The notes beneath the pieces were generated by a model, which saw only the letters and a program-made list of their open reading frames with translations, had not been told where the DNA came from and made no database searches. A stretch of DNA of 64,000 nucleotides from Paramacrobiotus metropolitanus (lineage: Eukaryota; Tardigrada; Eutardigrada; Parachela; Macrobiotidae). A program made the translations under genes and the position numbers. Shown in pieces: positions 1 through 9,975 of this stretch (the first letter of the stretch is position 1; every line of letters starts with the position of its first letter). The DNA is taken from contig NW_026570444.1 in assembly GCF_019649055.1 (NCBI RefSeq), positions 59,903 to 123,902 on the forward strand. Reading direction: 5' to 3'.

Positions 1-585
1 TGTCAAATCAGGAGTCAAAATCCTTGAGAAAATGACGTAGCAATTTCAGAATCTATATACAAATTATATACAAATTATGGTTTGGAGCTGTACCTTTTGG
101 TGATTGTTTCTACGTGCGATATGAACCCGTTACTGCCGCTGATTCTATTGCAGGAAATACACGACATGCTGATCGCATGTCCCGTCATCCGTACCCGATT
201 GAACCAGCAAAGACGACCTTCTGTGGAACAACTGTGGCTGCAAGCGAAGAATCGTTCGCAAGTTGGACTGCCAAACTGTGGAACGAACTGGATTTGGATG
301 CATCAGCTTATCGCTCTGTGTTGACCTTTCAGAAAGCCCTCGACGAAGTTCAGTGGAAAGACGTTCAGTGGATCAGGGATAATTTTTCAAAGGAATTTTT
401 TTCGTAACTTATTACACATTTTATCGTAGCTTTTATTGCACAATGTTTCAGTTCTACTTTTGCGTACCGGTTAATATTGTTTTCAGCGTTATTGTTGGTG
501 TTTTTTCTTGAATTGTCTATAGGTCTTGATTAGGAGCGATTCCTTGTACCTGTAGACATTAAGCAATAAACCCTAAACCCTATAG
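1..585 (+). mobile_element. 3' end of a non-LTR (LINE-like) retrotransposon, fragment
   Basis: An open frame at 114-407 (about 97 codons, stop at 405-407) ends with a stretch around SFASWTAKLWNEL followed by FQKALDEV. This resembles the tail of LINE reverse transcriptases, where a conserved WN..L motif precedes a short FKKAL-like helix just before the stop. A short 3' untranslated stretch with AATAAA near 564 and two CCCTAAA-like units follows the frame. The reverse transcriptase core would lie left of the window, so this is a partial copy cut by the window edge or truncated. The assignment rests on a short motif only; a host gene C-terminus is the alternative. Confidence 0.4.
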
Positions 586-900
586 CGGATATATATGTAC
601 AGTATACGTATACCCTTTAGATACTGTATACGAGTATTTATTGGAAATAACAAAAAACAAAATAAGAATAAAACTGGTAAAACTAATGAGGCGTAATAAG
701 AAAACAAAATAAATCATTAAACCGGTACCCACCGCATGGACATATCGACGTCGGCGCAGCATTTAATGTGATTGATGATTTGTCTGTCAAATTCCTGTCA
801 AATTTTGCTGATGATATTATTGAAGACAGGTAAGTAAGTATTATTTTATCGAAATTTCCAACACAGTGCTATAAAGTACTTAACTAATTTAACTGTGCGA
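586..900. other. AT-rich intergenic DNA
   Basis: No coding frame, RNA gene or repeat was recognised here. The short minus-strand frame at 580-762 is low-complexity hydrophobic and is not supported by a family match. Confidence 0.5.
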
Positions 901-933
901 ATGTACAGTGCACAGTGGCCCTGAAAGCAGCCA

Positions 934-945
934 CCTGGCAACCGG
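934..945 (+). promoter_or_regulatory. Conserved peptide-gene upstream box CCTGGCAACCGG, copy 1
   Basis: The 12-mer CCTGGCAACCGG lies upstream of peptide gene P1 and recurs upstream of P2 (15820-15831, reverse orientation) and P3 (35204-35215), in the same orientation relative to each gene. Nearby bases are also partly shared: a CGCAAA or CGACAAA run follows and then CTGC or GGCAG. The core resembles half of an RFX-type X-box (GTTGCC/GGCAAC), but that identification is inference. Confidence 0.5.
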
Positions 946-1020
946 AAATCGCAAAGAAACTGCACTCATTAGAAATTACTATGAGCTCACTAATACGAGT
1001 ACATCATTTGCAGAACATCC

Positions 1021-1275
1021 GTGCAAGTTTTTTTCATTTCCCGTTGTCTTGTGGAATCTGACGAGCGCTGCTTGCAGTGGCATCATCAGCCTGCGGACCA
1101 GTACCAGCCACGCTTCGCGCGCCAGATGGCGCCGCAGCAGGCCTACGCCGAGGACTCCGCCTACGGATACGGATATGGGCGGGGCATGCCCGCGCCGGAC
1201 AGCCCCTCCGCGATGGCCGGGGAGCGCAGCAAGCGCGCCTCCTACCATGTGATACCTGGTGCCCGACACGGATGA
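1021..1275 (+). CDS. Small secreted peptide family member P1 (N-terminus uncertain)
   Basis: The frame ends at the stop at 1273-1275. It shares an aligned core with P2 and P3: QPADQYQ, FARQMAPQ, YAED, GYGYGRGMPAPDS and a C-terminal SYHVIPGARHG. The family is a short precursor with a signal peptide and a Tyr/Gln/Gly-rich mature chain. Here the signal-peptide part does not align. A possible acceptor (cttgcag) sits exactly where the mature chain begins, near 1077, so the first exon may lie further upstream, or this copy has lost its signal. The gene is convergent with receptor A, whose last exon ends at 2716. AATAAA at 1425-1430 may be its polyadenylation signal. Function is unknown; a secreted peptide or cuticle-like protein are options. 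Confidence 0.5.
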   Translation: MQVFFISRCLVESDERCLQWHHQPADQYQPRFARQMAPQQAYAEDSAYGYGYGRGMPAPDSPSAMAGERSKRASYHVIPGARHG

Positions 1276-1289
1276 GCGCCGTATAATCA

Positions 1290-2700
1290 TCTTAATTACT
1301 TGGCAGTTAACAGACGTTATTCTAGCGATTACTCTTCTGTCTTCCGTTGGAAAAATCGTGCCCCGCATCATGGCGCTGTTAGTTGTTTAAGGGCCAAGTC
1401 GTACGACGACCATGGCGTTCAATCAATAAAGGTCACAATTATTCAGTATCTCCTAACGCATTACTATACATTTATAATTTTATACCATTTAATGATTAAA
1501 ATTACTTAATACTGTTTACATTGTGGTAGTATGGTAGCCGTTCCACGGAAACCCAGCAACAGACGTATACTTAATGTGTTGCTTCACATTTCAACATTAT
1601 AATACATTACTATTCAGATACATGTACGCCGTACACACAATAATTATGATCATTTGACTGCAGCTGTCGGATAATTGATATATATAGATATAATTACGCT
1701 AAATATTGCAATGTACTGTACATATAAGGTACTGGAATTGCTGCAAATTGGCTCGGCATTTGGAAATCGTTTCCAGGCATTTGTTAACTCTCGTCAATGC
1801 GTTTATCATTTTTTGGCGTAAAGCTCTATAGTGCGTCATAAGTAAGATGTACGTACAATCTACGAGTTCGTACTCGTACTACAACGAGTACTACGAGTAT
1901 GTACGAGTACGTACTTCGTAAGATGTACTTACAATAATTGCTACGGCAAACTTGCCAGTGTAACCAATCGGGAGTTTACCGTACCACTTTATCCAGAAGG
2001 CTTTACTGCTTTACGTAGCTTTCTTCGAATATTGCCTTTCAAAGCAGCTGATCTCTAAAAGTCATTACGAATGATGATACTGAATGCCCGACTGCACGAG
2101 TAATGATGATATTATTATCATCTTAATAATTATTATTTTGTATTGTAATGCAAGCTGCTCGATGAGGCAGTTTATCTCCCTTTATCTGCGACAACATCAA
2201 TGATGTTGCATGTCCCCGATCTGTGGTATGAGTCTATGACGAAATACAGACAGCTGCATAACGCACTCGCTATAAATACTCGTATGATTGTATTCGGCTA
2301 TGTACATGTACACTCTATCGATACGTACATCAAGATTAAATGAAAAGCGCAATTTAACAAGTAGTAAGAATTGAAAAAGCGTTCAGCTCTCATGTAAGAT
2401 TTTCCAGCATAAGCAGCACTTTGCAGAAGACATGACACTATTTCAAAATAGTCATCCAGCAATCAGTAGTGTCACGAACGCAATAATACGTGTGACCACG
2501 CAGGCAGCCATGCAACGGCTGATCCTTTTACCTATACGGATGTGTACAATACGTCGTTAATCGGAGCTGCATGAAAAAAAATTACAGTACAGTAATTTCT
2601 GCACGGGATAAGCGCGGCACGGTACAAGTTTGAATAGTAAGCTGCTACACGGAATAACTGGCACTGGATAACACGAAGCGTCGTCCGTCCCGAGTGTTCC
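1290..2700. other. Intergenic DNA between P1 and receptor A
   Basis: No gene recognised. Positions about 1858-1925 hold a degenerate GTAC/CGAG-rich simple repeat (tacgag and gtacgagtacg units). The rest is AT-rich unique-looking sequence. Confidence 0.5.
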
Positions 2701-2715
2701 GTCGTAAACCGGTTC

Positions 2716-4642
2716 TTAACGTCCAACGGCAGCTGCAACCGGAGCGGCGGCCGGCAGTCCGCGGCGAGCCCACATAAACGACACGATCGTCACCACGTAC
2801 GCCGCCATCTACGAGTACAATACGGTCTTTAACAAACCCTGCGTTGACCGCTGTATGAACCGAACTTACCTTGTTATACGGAATTAGTACAAAAATTTAT
2901 CGTTTGTACAAGGGCATTATTGTTTCTAATTTATGGTTACTAAAAGGTCATGACAGCAACGTCCAGTCGTCGGCTAATAACTAATAAGGCTGGTAAAGAA
3001 AAAAACATGGGAATGCTGTTTTCTCTGCAATATATTCTATTTTTCGGGATTCCCAAAACCATCAGGAAACGGCATAGAAAAAACATCGGTGATTAATACA
3101 GTACCTGCTGCAATGCGGCACGGTTGAGAAGGAAGAATTTGGCGGCAGTGTAGTATTTGCAAGTCAGACTGTATGTTGCCAAGAGTGCGCGATGGCCACC
3201 GATGGTGTCGGCATCCCGATATCCATTAGGCGATGCCTGTTCCACCTGCCAGAACCACACAGTATCACAGGGACATAATTGTCGACCAATCAAGTACAAC
3301 CTTGCACAGATTGGCTCAATTTATCCCGATATATGATGTTTATTTAGATTACTCGATAAAGTTTCTTTTAGAGCACATAATGATATCATTTAAAGACAAC
3401 AACGCAGGACAGACATTACAGCATCCGTATAAGCAACTTTTGCACTGCGTTGATCGAAGGTATCGATTATTGGCTTACCTGCTCGTTGTGCCGGCTTTCT
3501 TGGATGGCCGGCTCATTCTGTCCAGATCCAGTTACTTGGTACCACAGTTTAATGGCTACGAACCTCTACAAATGCCCACTGTTTTAACAACAGCACTAGA
3601 TGTACAAAATGTAAATATTTCTGTAAGTTTCCTTATGGGATAAACCACTGCAAAGTGTACAGAATTTACAATAATTCAGACATTATTTTTTCTTATGAAA
3701 AGCAGGGGGAATTTATGGGCGCTGCTAAAGAAAGTCGGTGAACTTGCGTATACGGTAACCGACCTGCTCCGCACTCCACTCCGCCAACAGCACGATAGAA
3801 ACAACGAGACAGCCGTAATACAGCGGAAAAGCCAATAAGCTCGCAATGGTGTCGCCGGTGAGGATGCTGCCGAATTCGACCAGATGCGCCACGCCTTCCA
3901 TAACCACGACGAAGAAGACCATGAACAGCGTGACGACTGGCCAGCCAACGATGGTGTTCGTGTCGACGAACAATTGGTCCACGGCGGCATCCAGCGTTTC
4001 CAGCCGGCGGAGGTTGTTGCGGCGTTGGTTGCTGGTGCAATATTCCCGCAACTGTTGGTTGAAGGATTTGGCCGTCAGACCGAATCCCAGGAGAAGCAGT
4101 GTCAGCGCGGAGTGGACGCCTTGCACGGCCGCCGTGCTGCTGAATGCGACGGTCAAGTGCAGGGTTTGTCGCTGGTGCGGGGAAACATTGAAGAAGGCGT
4201 AAGTCGTCGTGGCGGAATCATCCGGACTCATTCGCAACGGCTGCAGCAAGATGATCATCGCGTACGTCAAAAACGCGATGACTACTACATGCAGACCGAT
4301 CCAACGCTTTCGCAGCTGCCCTTCCACGTCCTGACCTTTCCCTAAGGAAAGGACGACGCTTTTCATGTCGGCCAGCGTTTTGACCAGTTGGCGGCCGTTG
4401 GTCGTTAACGCGGTTAAACACAGCAGGGAAATGGTCGTGCACAGCTGTGACTGAGCGTTAATGAAGAAGCATAAGAATCCGCTGTCGCAGGCGAAAATAT
4501 CCGGCGTATCGGATGTGCTGTGATACAGCCAGAAGTCGCTCCATTCCAGGACGGTGAATAACGCTTGGACGGCAATGGCCAGAATCCAGACAGCATACTG
4601 CACGACACGCTGGCGGACACGGTACAGCTTCCGGGTAAACAT
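2716..4642 (-). CDS. Gustatory-receptor-like 7TM protein, gene A
   Basis: A likely ligand-gated chemoreceptor of the insect-type gustatory receptor superfamily, in the plasma membrane. Four exons on the minus strand, all in phase 0: 4642-3764, 3517-3479, 3245-3105 and 2808-2716, giving about 383 residues, the usual length of the family. Exon 1 holds six hydrophobic segments (about residues 14-34, 55-80, 116-136, 164-190, 232-256, 268-287) and FNQQLRE plus LRRLETLDAAVDQLF in the loop before TM5. Exon 3 carries LTCKYYTAAKFF, and exon 4 starts MAAYVVTIVSFMW, which forms TM7, as in the family's conserved C-terminus. All introns have AG acceptors; the first donor is a weak GTCGGT where C and D have GTACGG. 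No frame break is seen, so this is the best-preserved paralogue. Ligand unknown. Confidence 0.75.
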
Positions 4643-4937
4643 CGTTCAGATTTATTTAGGCAGAAACAAGTACGCGATTCAACGAACAAAATAGCTTAAC
4701 TAATGTTATATATATATCTCAGCACGATCGGGCTTCACAGGAACTGTTTTGCAAAACCGTACACGAACAAAGACTGCGAGATGGTTCAACGGGATGTTAT
4801 ATAAACTGCATCAATAAAACGTAACGCCATCGGCAAGAGGCACCCTTCCTGGCCAATGATTTGCCTAATACGAGCGCTGCATATCAACGATTATTGTAAT
4901 TATTCAAGTCAGCATCACGTTAGTACGGCTTATAAAA

Positions 4938-4955
4938 GAGTGACCTTTGTCACTC
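4938..4955 (-). promoter_or_regulatory. Palindromic box upstream of receptor A
   Basis: Perfect 7-bp arms GAGTGAC and GTCACTC flank CTTT, about 296 bp upstream of the start of A. Related boxes occur at a similar distance upstream of B (9634-9651) and D (39792-39809), followed in all three by TGTACGTGCT. The core contains TGACCT, the complement of the nuclear-receptor half-site AGGTCA. The regulatory role is inferred from conservation and position. Confidence 0.5.
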
Positions 4956-5059
4956 ATGTACGTGCTGATGATGCCCGACCGACTGGTAAGCGGGTCTGCA
5001 GCGTCTGCAACTGTGTCGATCTAGCCTGTTTATATCCACATAATCCGAATTTATTGCTG

Positions 5060-5115
5060 AGGTAAAAGGGAGATGTGTTGTTGGCAAAGTGCAACCGGAT
5101 GTCCCGGTGTGGTGG
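5060..5115 (-). promoter_or_regulatory. Distal conserved upstream block of receptor A
   Basis: The stretch with CCGGATGTCCCGGTGTGGTGGG is a diverged match to blocks upstream of B (about 9390-9500), C (about 20155-20290) and D (about 39930-40040). In the better copies the block joins ATTTACGGT, a CCCACCAAA run and CCGGTCTACGCTGC. It may be a distal control element or simply undecayed flank of the duplication. Confidence 0.35.
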
Positions 5116-5319
5116 GTGCAGTGCCGCATTCAGACATCGTTTACAGATACAGGTGTGGCTAAACATGGCGCTTTTGTGCATCCCTGTACTGGTTGTTGTC
5201 ATCCGGCTGGAATTAAGCGTCGAATTAATTGTTAATGTGGCTCTTAATTCGGGAAATAATATTTGTAAACGCACGACATCCCCTTGACTGGACGCATGGA
5301 CGCACTTGTTCACATTTTA

Positions 5320-7030
5320 TTCGCTTATCTTTGCAATGAAGTTTCTAAAGAATCAGCTACGGTATCATCCGGCGGGCCGAGGTTATACGAGGCGTCGCGC
5401 TTGCCAATCGGAACGAAGAAATAACGCGAGATACGCATTATAATCATAATAATGCAACACGGAATCAGATCTGTTTTTAACAAGCGTCTTGGTTTAATGC
5501 GTTTTGCTTTTAACGTACCGCTTTCCACATTGTTCGATTCTTCAGAGAATGTGGAAAGGTTAGCAGCGGCATTTGAAGAGCATACGTTACCTCGGATGTT
5601 GTCATTCGGGATGTACTACTCGTAGTAATCCAGATAAAGTTACAAATACCTAAACAGCAGTAATTAATAGTCGTATGTGGATTTCTTAATATACTGCAAA
5701 GGAGAATCTGCCGATACTGGATGGCGGGCGGCGCGGCGCGAACATTTTGCAATATAATCGTATGATTAGTCTGAGATTCAAAATTTTTTCTTTGAAATTT
5801 CGTACTGTAATCTTCTAAATTTCAGAAAGCTGTAGAAAAAAATTGTAAGTTTTGAAGTGCTTAGCAAGAACATTATGTGCTTTATTTTAAGCGTATTTTA
5901 ATTTTGATTTTATTTAAATTTGTAAATATTTCTTAACATATCAACGTATCTTCTCATCCAAACTATGTACGAGGTGTTATATCTTAGCTTCGAAACACAG
6001 TAGTTTTATTTTGGATTTTCTGCGCTTAACAAAACTTTGTGAAGCTGGCCCCGCGCAGCGGCGCCAATATCTGTGTAATTTAGCATTCCACTTTTCGAAT
6101 ACGTACTTATGCGATATTCGTACGAAATATTTCCACACTCCTAGTTGCTGGATCATAATTCCATATTTGCCTATAAAACGCAAATGGTCGCGCGCTAACG
6201 CGACCGGTACTTGTGTAGTGCGGAACATAACAAATGGATCCACATATTTACTGTACATACGGCGATAAATAATACTATAGCTAGTATAAGAAATGTACAC
6301 ACCCCCACAAAATGACATAATTCTGATAGCGCTCCCCAGACCAGCAAGTAAATTAGCCTTAATACCTTATCCCCAACACCCCTTCCTTGTAGGAACACCG
6401 TACCGCCTGCGATCGTTCGCGCGGGCTCCCTAACCAAAACTGTCGGCGTTTAGGGCTGGATACACAATAATTATTTATTTTTTATCCGTTAGTGGTAGAA
6501 ACGTTTGGTGTATTCGGCCCAGCTTGAGGCAAAATGTTGCAAATTTATGCGCCAAGGATTTTAGGCTGGCCAAACCAATGACCTTTTCGTTATGGATGTA
6601 GCGCTGTCTGGCTGTGTTTGTGTAATGCCTCTAAATGGATCTGAAATTCTGAATGCAGCGTTGTGTGGAAGTAGCGTGCGTTGGCTGCCTTGCTCCTTAG
6701 TGAACAACTTGACAGCTAGGAAACCGGCAGAGAAACCGAGCCACGGAATATCTTCGCCAGCGGATCAGCATCGCAGTCCAACGAGGAAGTGCGGCATCGA
6801 TCATGAAGACAGCGCCGATGGGAGCGAATTTACAAATTTCCTAATATACAGCACCGAAGGGCGGCCTTCGTCAGCATGTGTCAGTGTTAGATACCCATGG
6901 TTACTGATTATGTAACGTACGTTACATAAACAGTAATCCAGTTCACTCCAAAAATTTTCAGGGCTTTTTGGTAGCGTTACCAGCTCCAGGGGACTCCTAA
7001 ACATTGGTACGTACTTCCAATAGCGACGTC
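5320..7030. other. Intergenic DNA, no gene recognised
   Basis: Frames here (for example 5977-6318 minus and 6592-6915 plus) show no family motif, no plausible splice partners and no paralogue in the window. I treat them as chance. Confidence 0.5.
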
Positions 7031-7034
7031 TGCC

Positions 7035-7270
7035 GGCGTCAAGGGGCCACCGGGACGGACGTGGAGGGTCCTTATTACAAGCCCAATTCGCCGTTCGGCC
7101 GGGGCAGGCAGCGGAAACCAGCCGACGGTGTGTAGTGACAATCTGCGCGGCACGCGCTTATACCTCAACGGCACGGTTATGAAGGTCACGCCCGGCCAGC
7201 CCTGCGGCGCGCCGGTCCGCGCGCTCCTCCACGTCTGATCGGCGGATGTCAACGGGGCCTACTGCAATAA
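7035..7270 (+). pseudogene. Relic of an intradiol ring-cleavage dioxygenase-like gene
   Basis: Two frames together preserve hallmarks of the intradiol dioxygenase fold. DVEGPYYKPNSPF (codons from about 7058) matches the GPYY..N.P motif that carries an iron-ligand tyrosine. After a +1 shift, LRGTRLYLNGTV and a tail HV-stop-SADVNGAYC match G..L.L.G.V and the VW.AD..G.Y strand. The stop is TGA at 7236-7238, where the family has Trp. The remaining catalytic domain, with its Tyr/His/His ligands, is absent downstream. Frameshift, stop and truncation make this a relic. Such secreted enzymes are patchily found in animals, for example spider mites, where fungal transfer has been proposed; whether that applies here is unknown. 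Confidence 0.5.
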
Positions 7271-7559
7271 TAATAACTACATGAATGAATCGCCGAATTT
7301 CGAGAACAATACGAATGTTCGCAATTAACAGAGCAATTGCAGATGTACACATGTTTGTACGTTATAAGATTTGTGTACATATTTTGTTCTGTAGCTATGC
7401 TGTACCTTTATAAAGTGTTGGCACATTTGTGCCTATTACAAGCTTATTATTGAATTATGTTTTCTTATATTTTTCTTTACTCGAATATGTACAGCAAATA
7501 CAAATGAATACGTTTATAGGTGCCTGATTTGGCACCTCCCCGTATTTCCATTGCACAGT

Positions 7560-7990
7560 TTCTCGGCCATTGACGTAACGTGGTTACTTGATCTGCGCTC
7601 CATTCTGCTAAGTAATAGTTAGCTGAATGGAGTGCCGAACAGGTAATCAGTTACTGGCCAGTACAAGTGCCGTGCACCGTCGCCACCAGCGTTTCCATCC
7701 GGCGGATGACACTGCGGCGTTAGTTGATACAGTGACGCCGTTGCTCGTTGAAGGACGTGGCCCGTTAACCGGATCCCCAGCTGCAGAGAGCGTCAGCGCC
7801 GAGAAGACGCCGGCGACGAAAAACGTGTGGCGAAATATCCCTCGTCGAAATGTCCCGCGACCACGGGGGCTGTCACGAGCGTGACAACCGGGAATAATTC
7901 GTCTAGCGGGGCGATTTCGGACTACAGCCAGTAACACTGTGGGATAGGCTGCAGCCGGTCGCCGCCCCACTCCGAGACGGACACGATATC
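7560..7990 (-). pseudogene. Decayed fragment of receptor exon 1
   Basis: Read on the minus strand across shifting frames, this matches the second half of exon 1 of receptors A-D: a GIRLTG block for the LLGFGLTA segment, then QLTPQCHPPDGNAGGDGA, which is the out-of-frame counterpart of the QRRNNLRRLETLDAA region. The end near 7600 resembles the EWSAEQ donor end. No intact frame or later exons remain. It is an extra, dead member lying between A and B. Confidence 0.5.
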
Positions 7991-8199
7991 ACTTGTAATT
8001 AGACAACCGCAATTATGTTGTACAAAGGTAAAAAAGCCGACAAGTTATGTTCACTTTCTTCACAGTATACGAGAAACATGACCGAGCATACAGTATGTCT
8101 ACGTGCGACAAATCATAACAGGCATAACTGGTTGGATTCGCCATCAACGGCCACTGGTTAGATGTTAGACAATGCACGGACTGTTCCAACGAACCATCC

Positions 8200-8820
8200 C
8201 AATCATCATAATAATCAGAAGATGGAGAAGTGGTTTTGCAGATCAACTGGCAGTCGGGTCGATCAGCTGCTTGTTGGTGTACAATGTAAATTAGTACAAG
8301 CTCCGCAGCCGGCAACTACACGGGTACATACGATGATACAAGCTAGTTTCCCGGCGGATCCAGTGTCTGTTACTTGCCCAGATGGATGCTAGTGAGTATG
8401 GATATACCAGTTGCAACCGCGGATCCTCTGAAAACGCGGATAGATACGGTAACGGTCGATACATTCTACATGCACCGGAAGTGCAAATGGAATGCACTGG
8501 AGAACTGAGCATGCACAGTGCAGCAACGCTAACACACGTCTGTGGCCTTGAAGAGTCACGGCTCCAGAGTAGATATACAAAGTATCATAATAATTATGTA
8601 CATCTCTTATAACATCCCGGGCTACTAGGTGGCCGCTGCAGTTGCGCAGACTTGACATAATTGTCTCGATTAAACCGTTACCCGTAAATGGGCATGATAG
8701 GGAATTCTAGCGATAGGTTGGAGAGATCCGTCGTAAGTTGCGTGCAAATTACAGTAGCCGATTTCTCATCGTCAACTGTCAAGTTCAACTGAAAATTACC
8801 CCAGAAAATAAGAAGGATGT
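8200..8820 (+). repeat. Duplicated flank upstream of receptor B, distal part
   Basis: Segments near 8222-8260, 8450-8580 and 8690-8800 align in order with 18590-18610, 18745-18850 and 19143-19215 upstream of receptor C. For example ARATYAACTGGCAGTC and CGATTTYTCATCG are shared. This shows that B and C arose from one duplication that carried at least 1.8 kb of upstream DNA. No coding sense was found. Confidence 0.45.
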
Positions 8821-9389
8821 CACGGGGCGTCGCGAAGCCCCATCACGGGCAACGGAACACAACACAAACCACGAAGTCCGGCGAGGGTTTTGTTGAAACC
8901 AAAGAACCGAGAACAACCACAACTAATGTACCGTGATGGAAGTAATCGTCTACATGAAACCGAGCAAACAGCCTTCACATGTATACCCGTATTCTTGTAT
9001 TGTACTGATAAGTGCATCCATTAATAAGCTCCCTTGCACGCAGCAGAAGTCACTCACTAAGCAAATCTCCTTGAGCAAAAGAAAGTTAAGGATGCTGTAC
9101 ACTGCACGTAACCAATTATCTGTACGAATTAGTTTAACAGATAGTGTTTTTCTATTTCCGGTAGATGGAAGCCGGTTTCGATGCTGTGAAGTGTGTAATA
9201 TAAAATCAAGCGGCACGTGCGCGGCGTTGCCTTGGCCGGCAAGAGATGCGGGCGTATTACGGGGGAACGGAGACGACCGGGATAAGGAAACTATTTTCAA
9301 TAGTTTTCCTGTTAATATCCCTTTCAACCTGGGCTAATTTGCACGCCTTGACGGTAACAATGGACGTCCCTGCTTAATATTCCCTGTCA

Positions 9390-9500
9390 AGAGCATTTAC
9401 GGTCGGATCAGGGAAAGTGAACCGATTTATGGGACGTCGGGGGAACTGCTCCCACCAAATCGGGATTTCCGGTCTACGCTGCATTCAGGAACACGTCTGC
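9390..9500 (+). promoter_or_regulatory. Distal conserved upstream block of receptor B
   Basis: Contains GAGCATTTACGGTCGGATC, a CCCACCAAAT run and CCGGTCTACGCTGC, aligning with the blocks upstream of C and, reversed, D and A. It lies about 480-590 bp before the B start codon. Confidence 0.4.
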
Positions 9501-9633
9501 CTTGTAAAGCAATAAAACATTCCGATTATGTGAAGTTAAACCAGTCTAGTATGGATGCAGACACAAAACCCCTGTCGACAGGCGCGAGCTGTCCGTAATC
9601 GCGTGATGTGTTATTAGAAATCAGCACGTACAA

Positions 9634-9651
9634 GAGTGACAAAGGTCGCTC
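9634..9651 (+). promoter_or_regulatory. Palindromic box upstream of receptor B
   Basis: Arms GAGTGAC and GTCGCTC flank AAAG, with one mismatch between the arms. It lies 325 bp upstream of the start codon and is flanked by AGCACGTACA, the reverse complement of the TGTACGTGCT that follows the A and D boxes. Orientation relative to the gene is the same in all three. Confidence 0.5.
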
Positions 9652-9975
9652 TGTTACGTATACATATACTAATACTTGTGCCGCGCTGATTCATTCTGGT
9701 GGCGCCTTTGTTATAAGCAGCGTTTAAATGCAGTACGGATACATGCATTACACAGTTGTTGCAATTATCGGTTCTACCGATGACCTTTCGTCGTTGCCGT
9801 TTCTACAGTACATCCGGTTTTGATATCCAGCATTAATTATCAAACGTTCTGGATTCGACATTGTTTGCAAATTTTTTCCTGCGAAGCACGAGTACCGACG
9901 TCTGCCAGTGCGTATAGCTGTTTTGTTGACTGTACAGATACAGCTACTGGTTGTTATCTAATTACAGGAACGTAA

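Noticed and set aside
908-1371. Long overlapping frames on both strands over peptide gene P1
   Set aside because: They are shadows of the GC-rich P1 coding region; only the frame conserved in P2 and P3 is kept.
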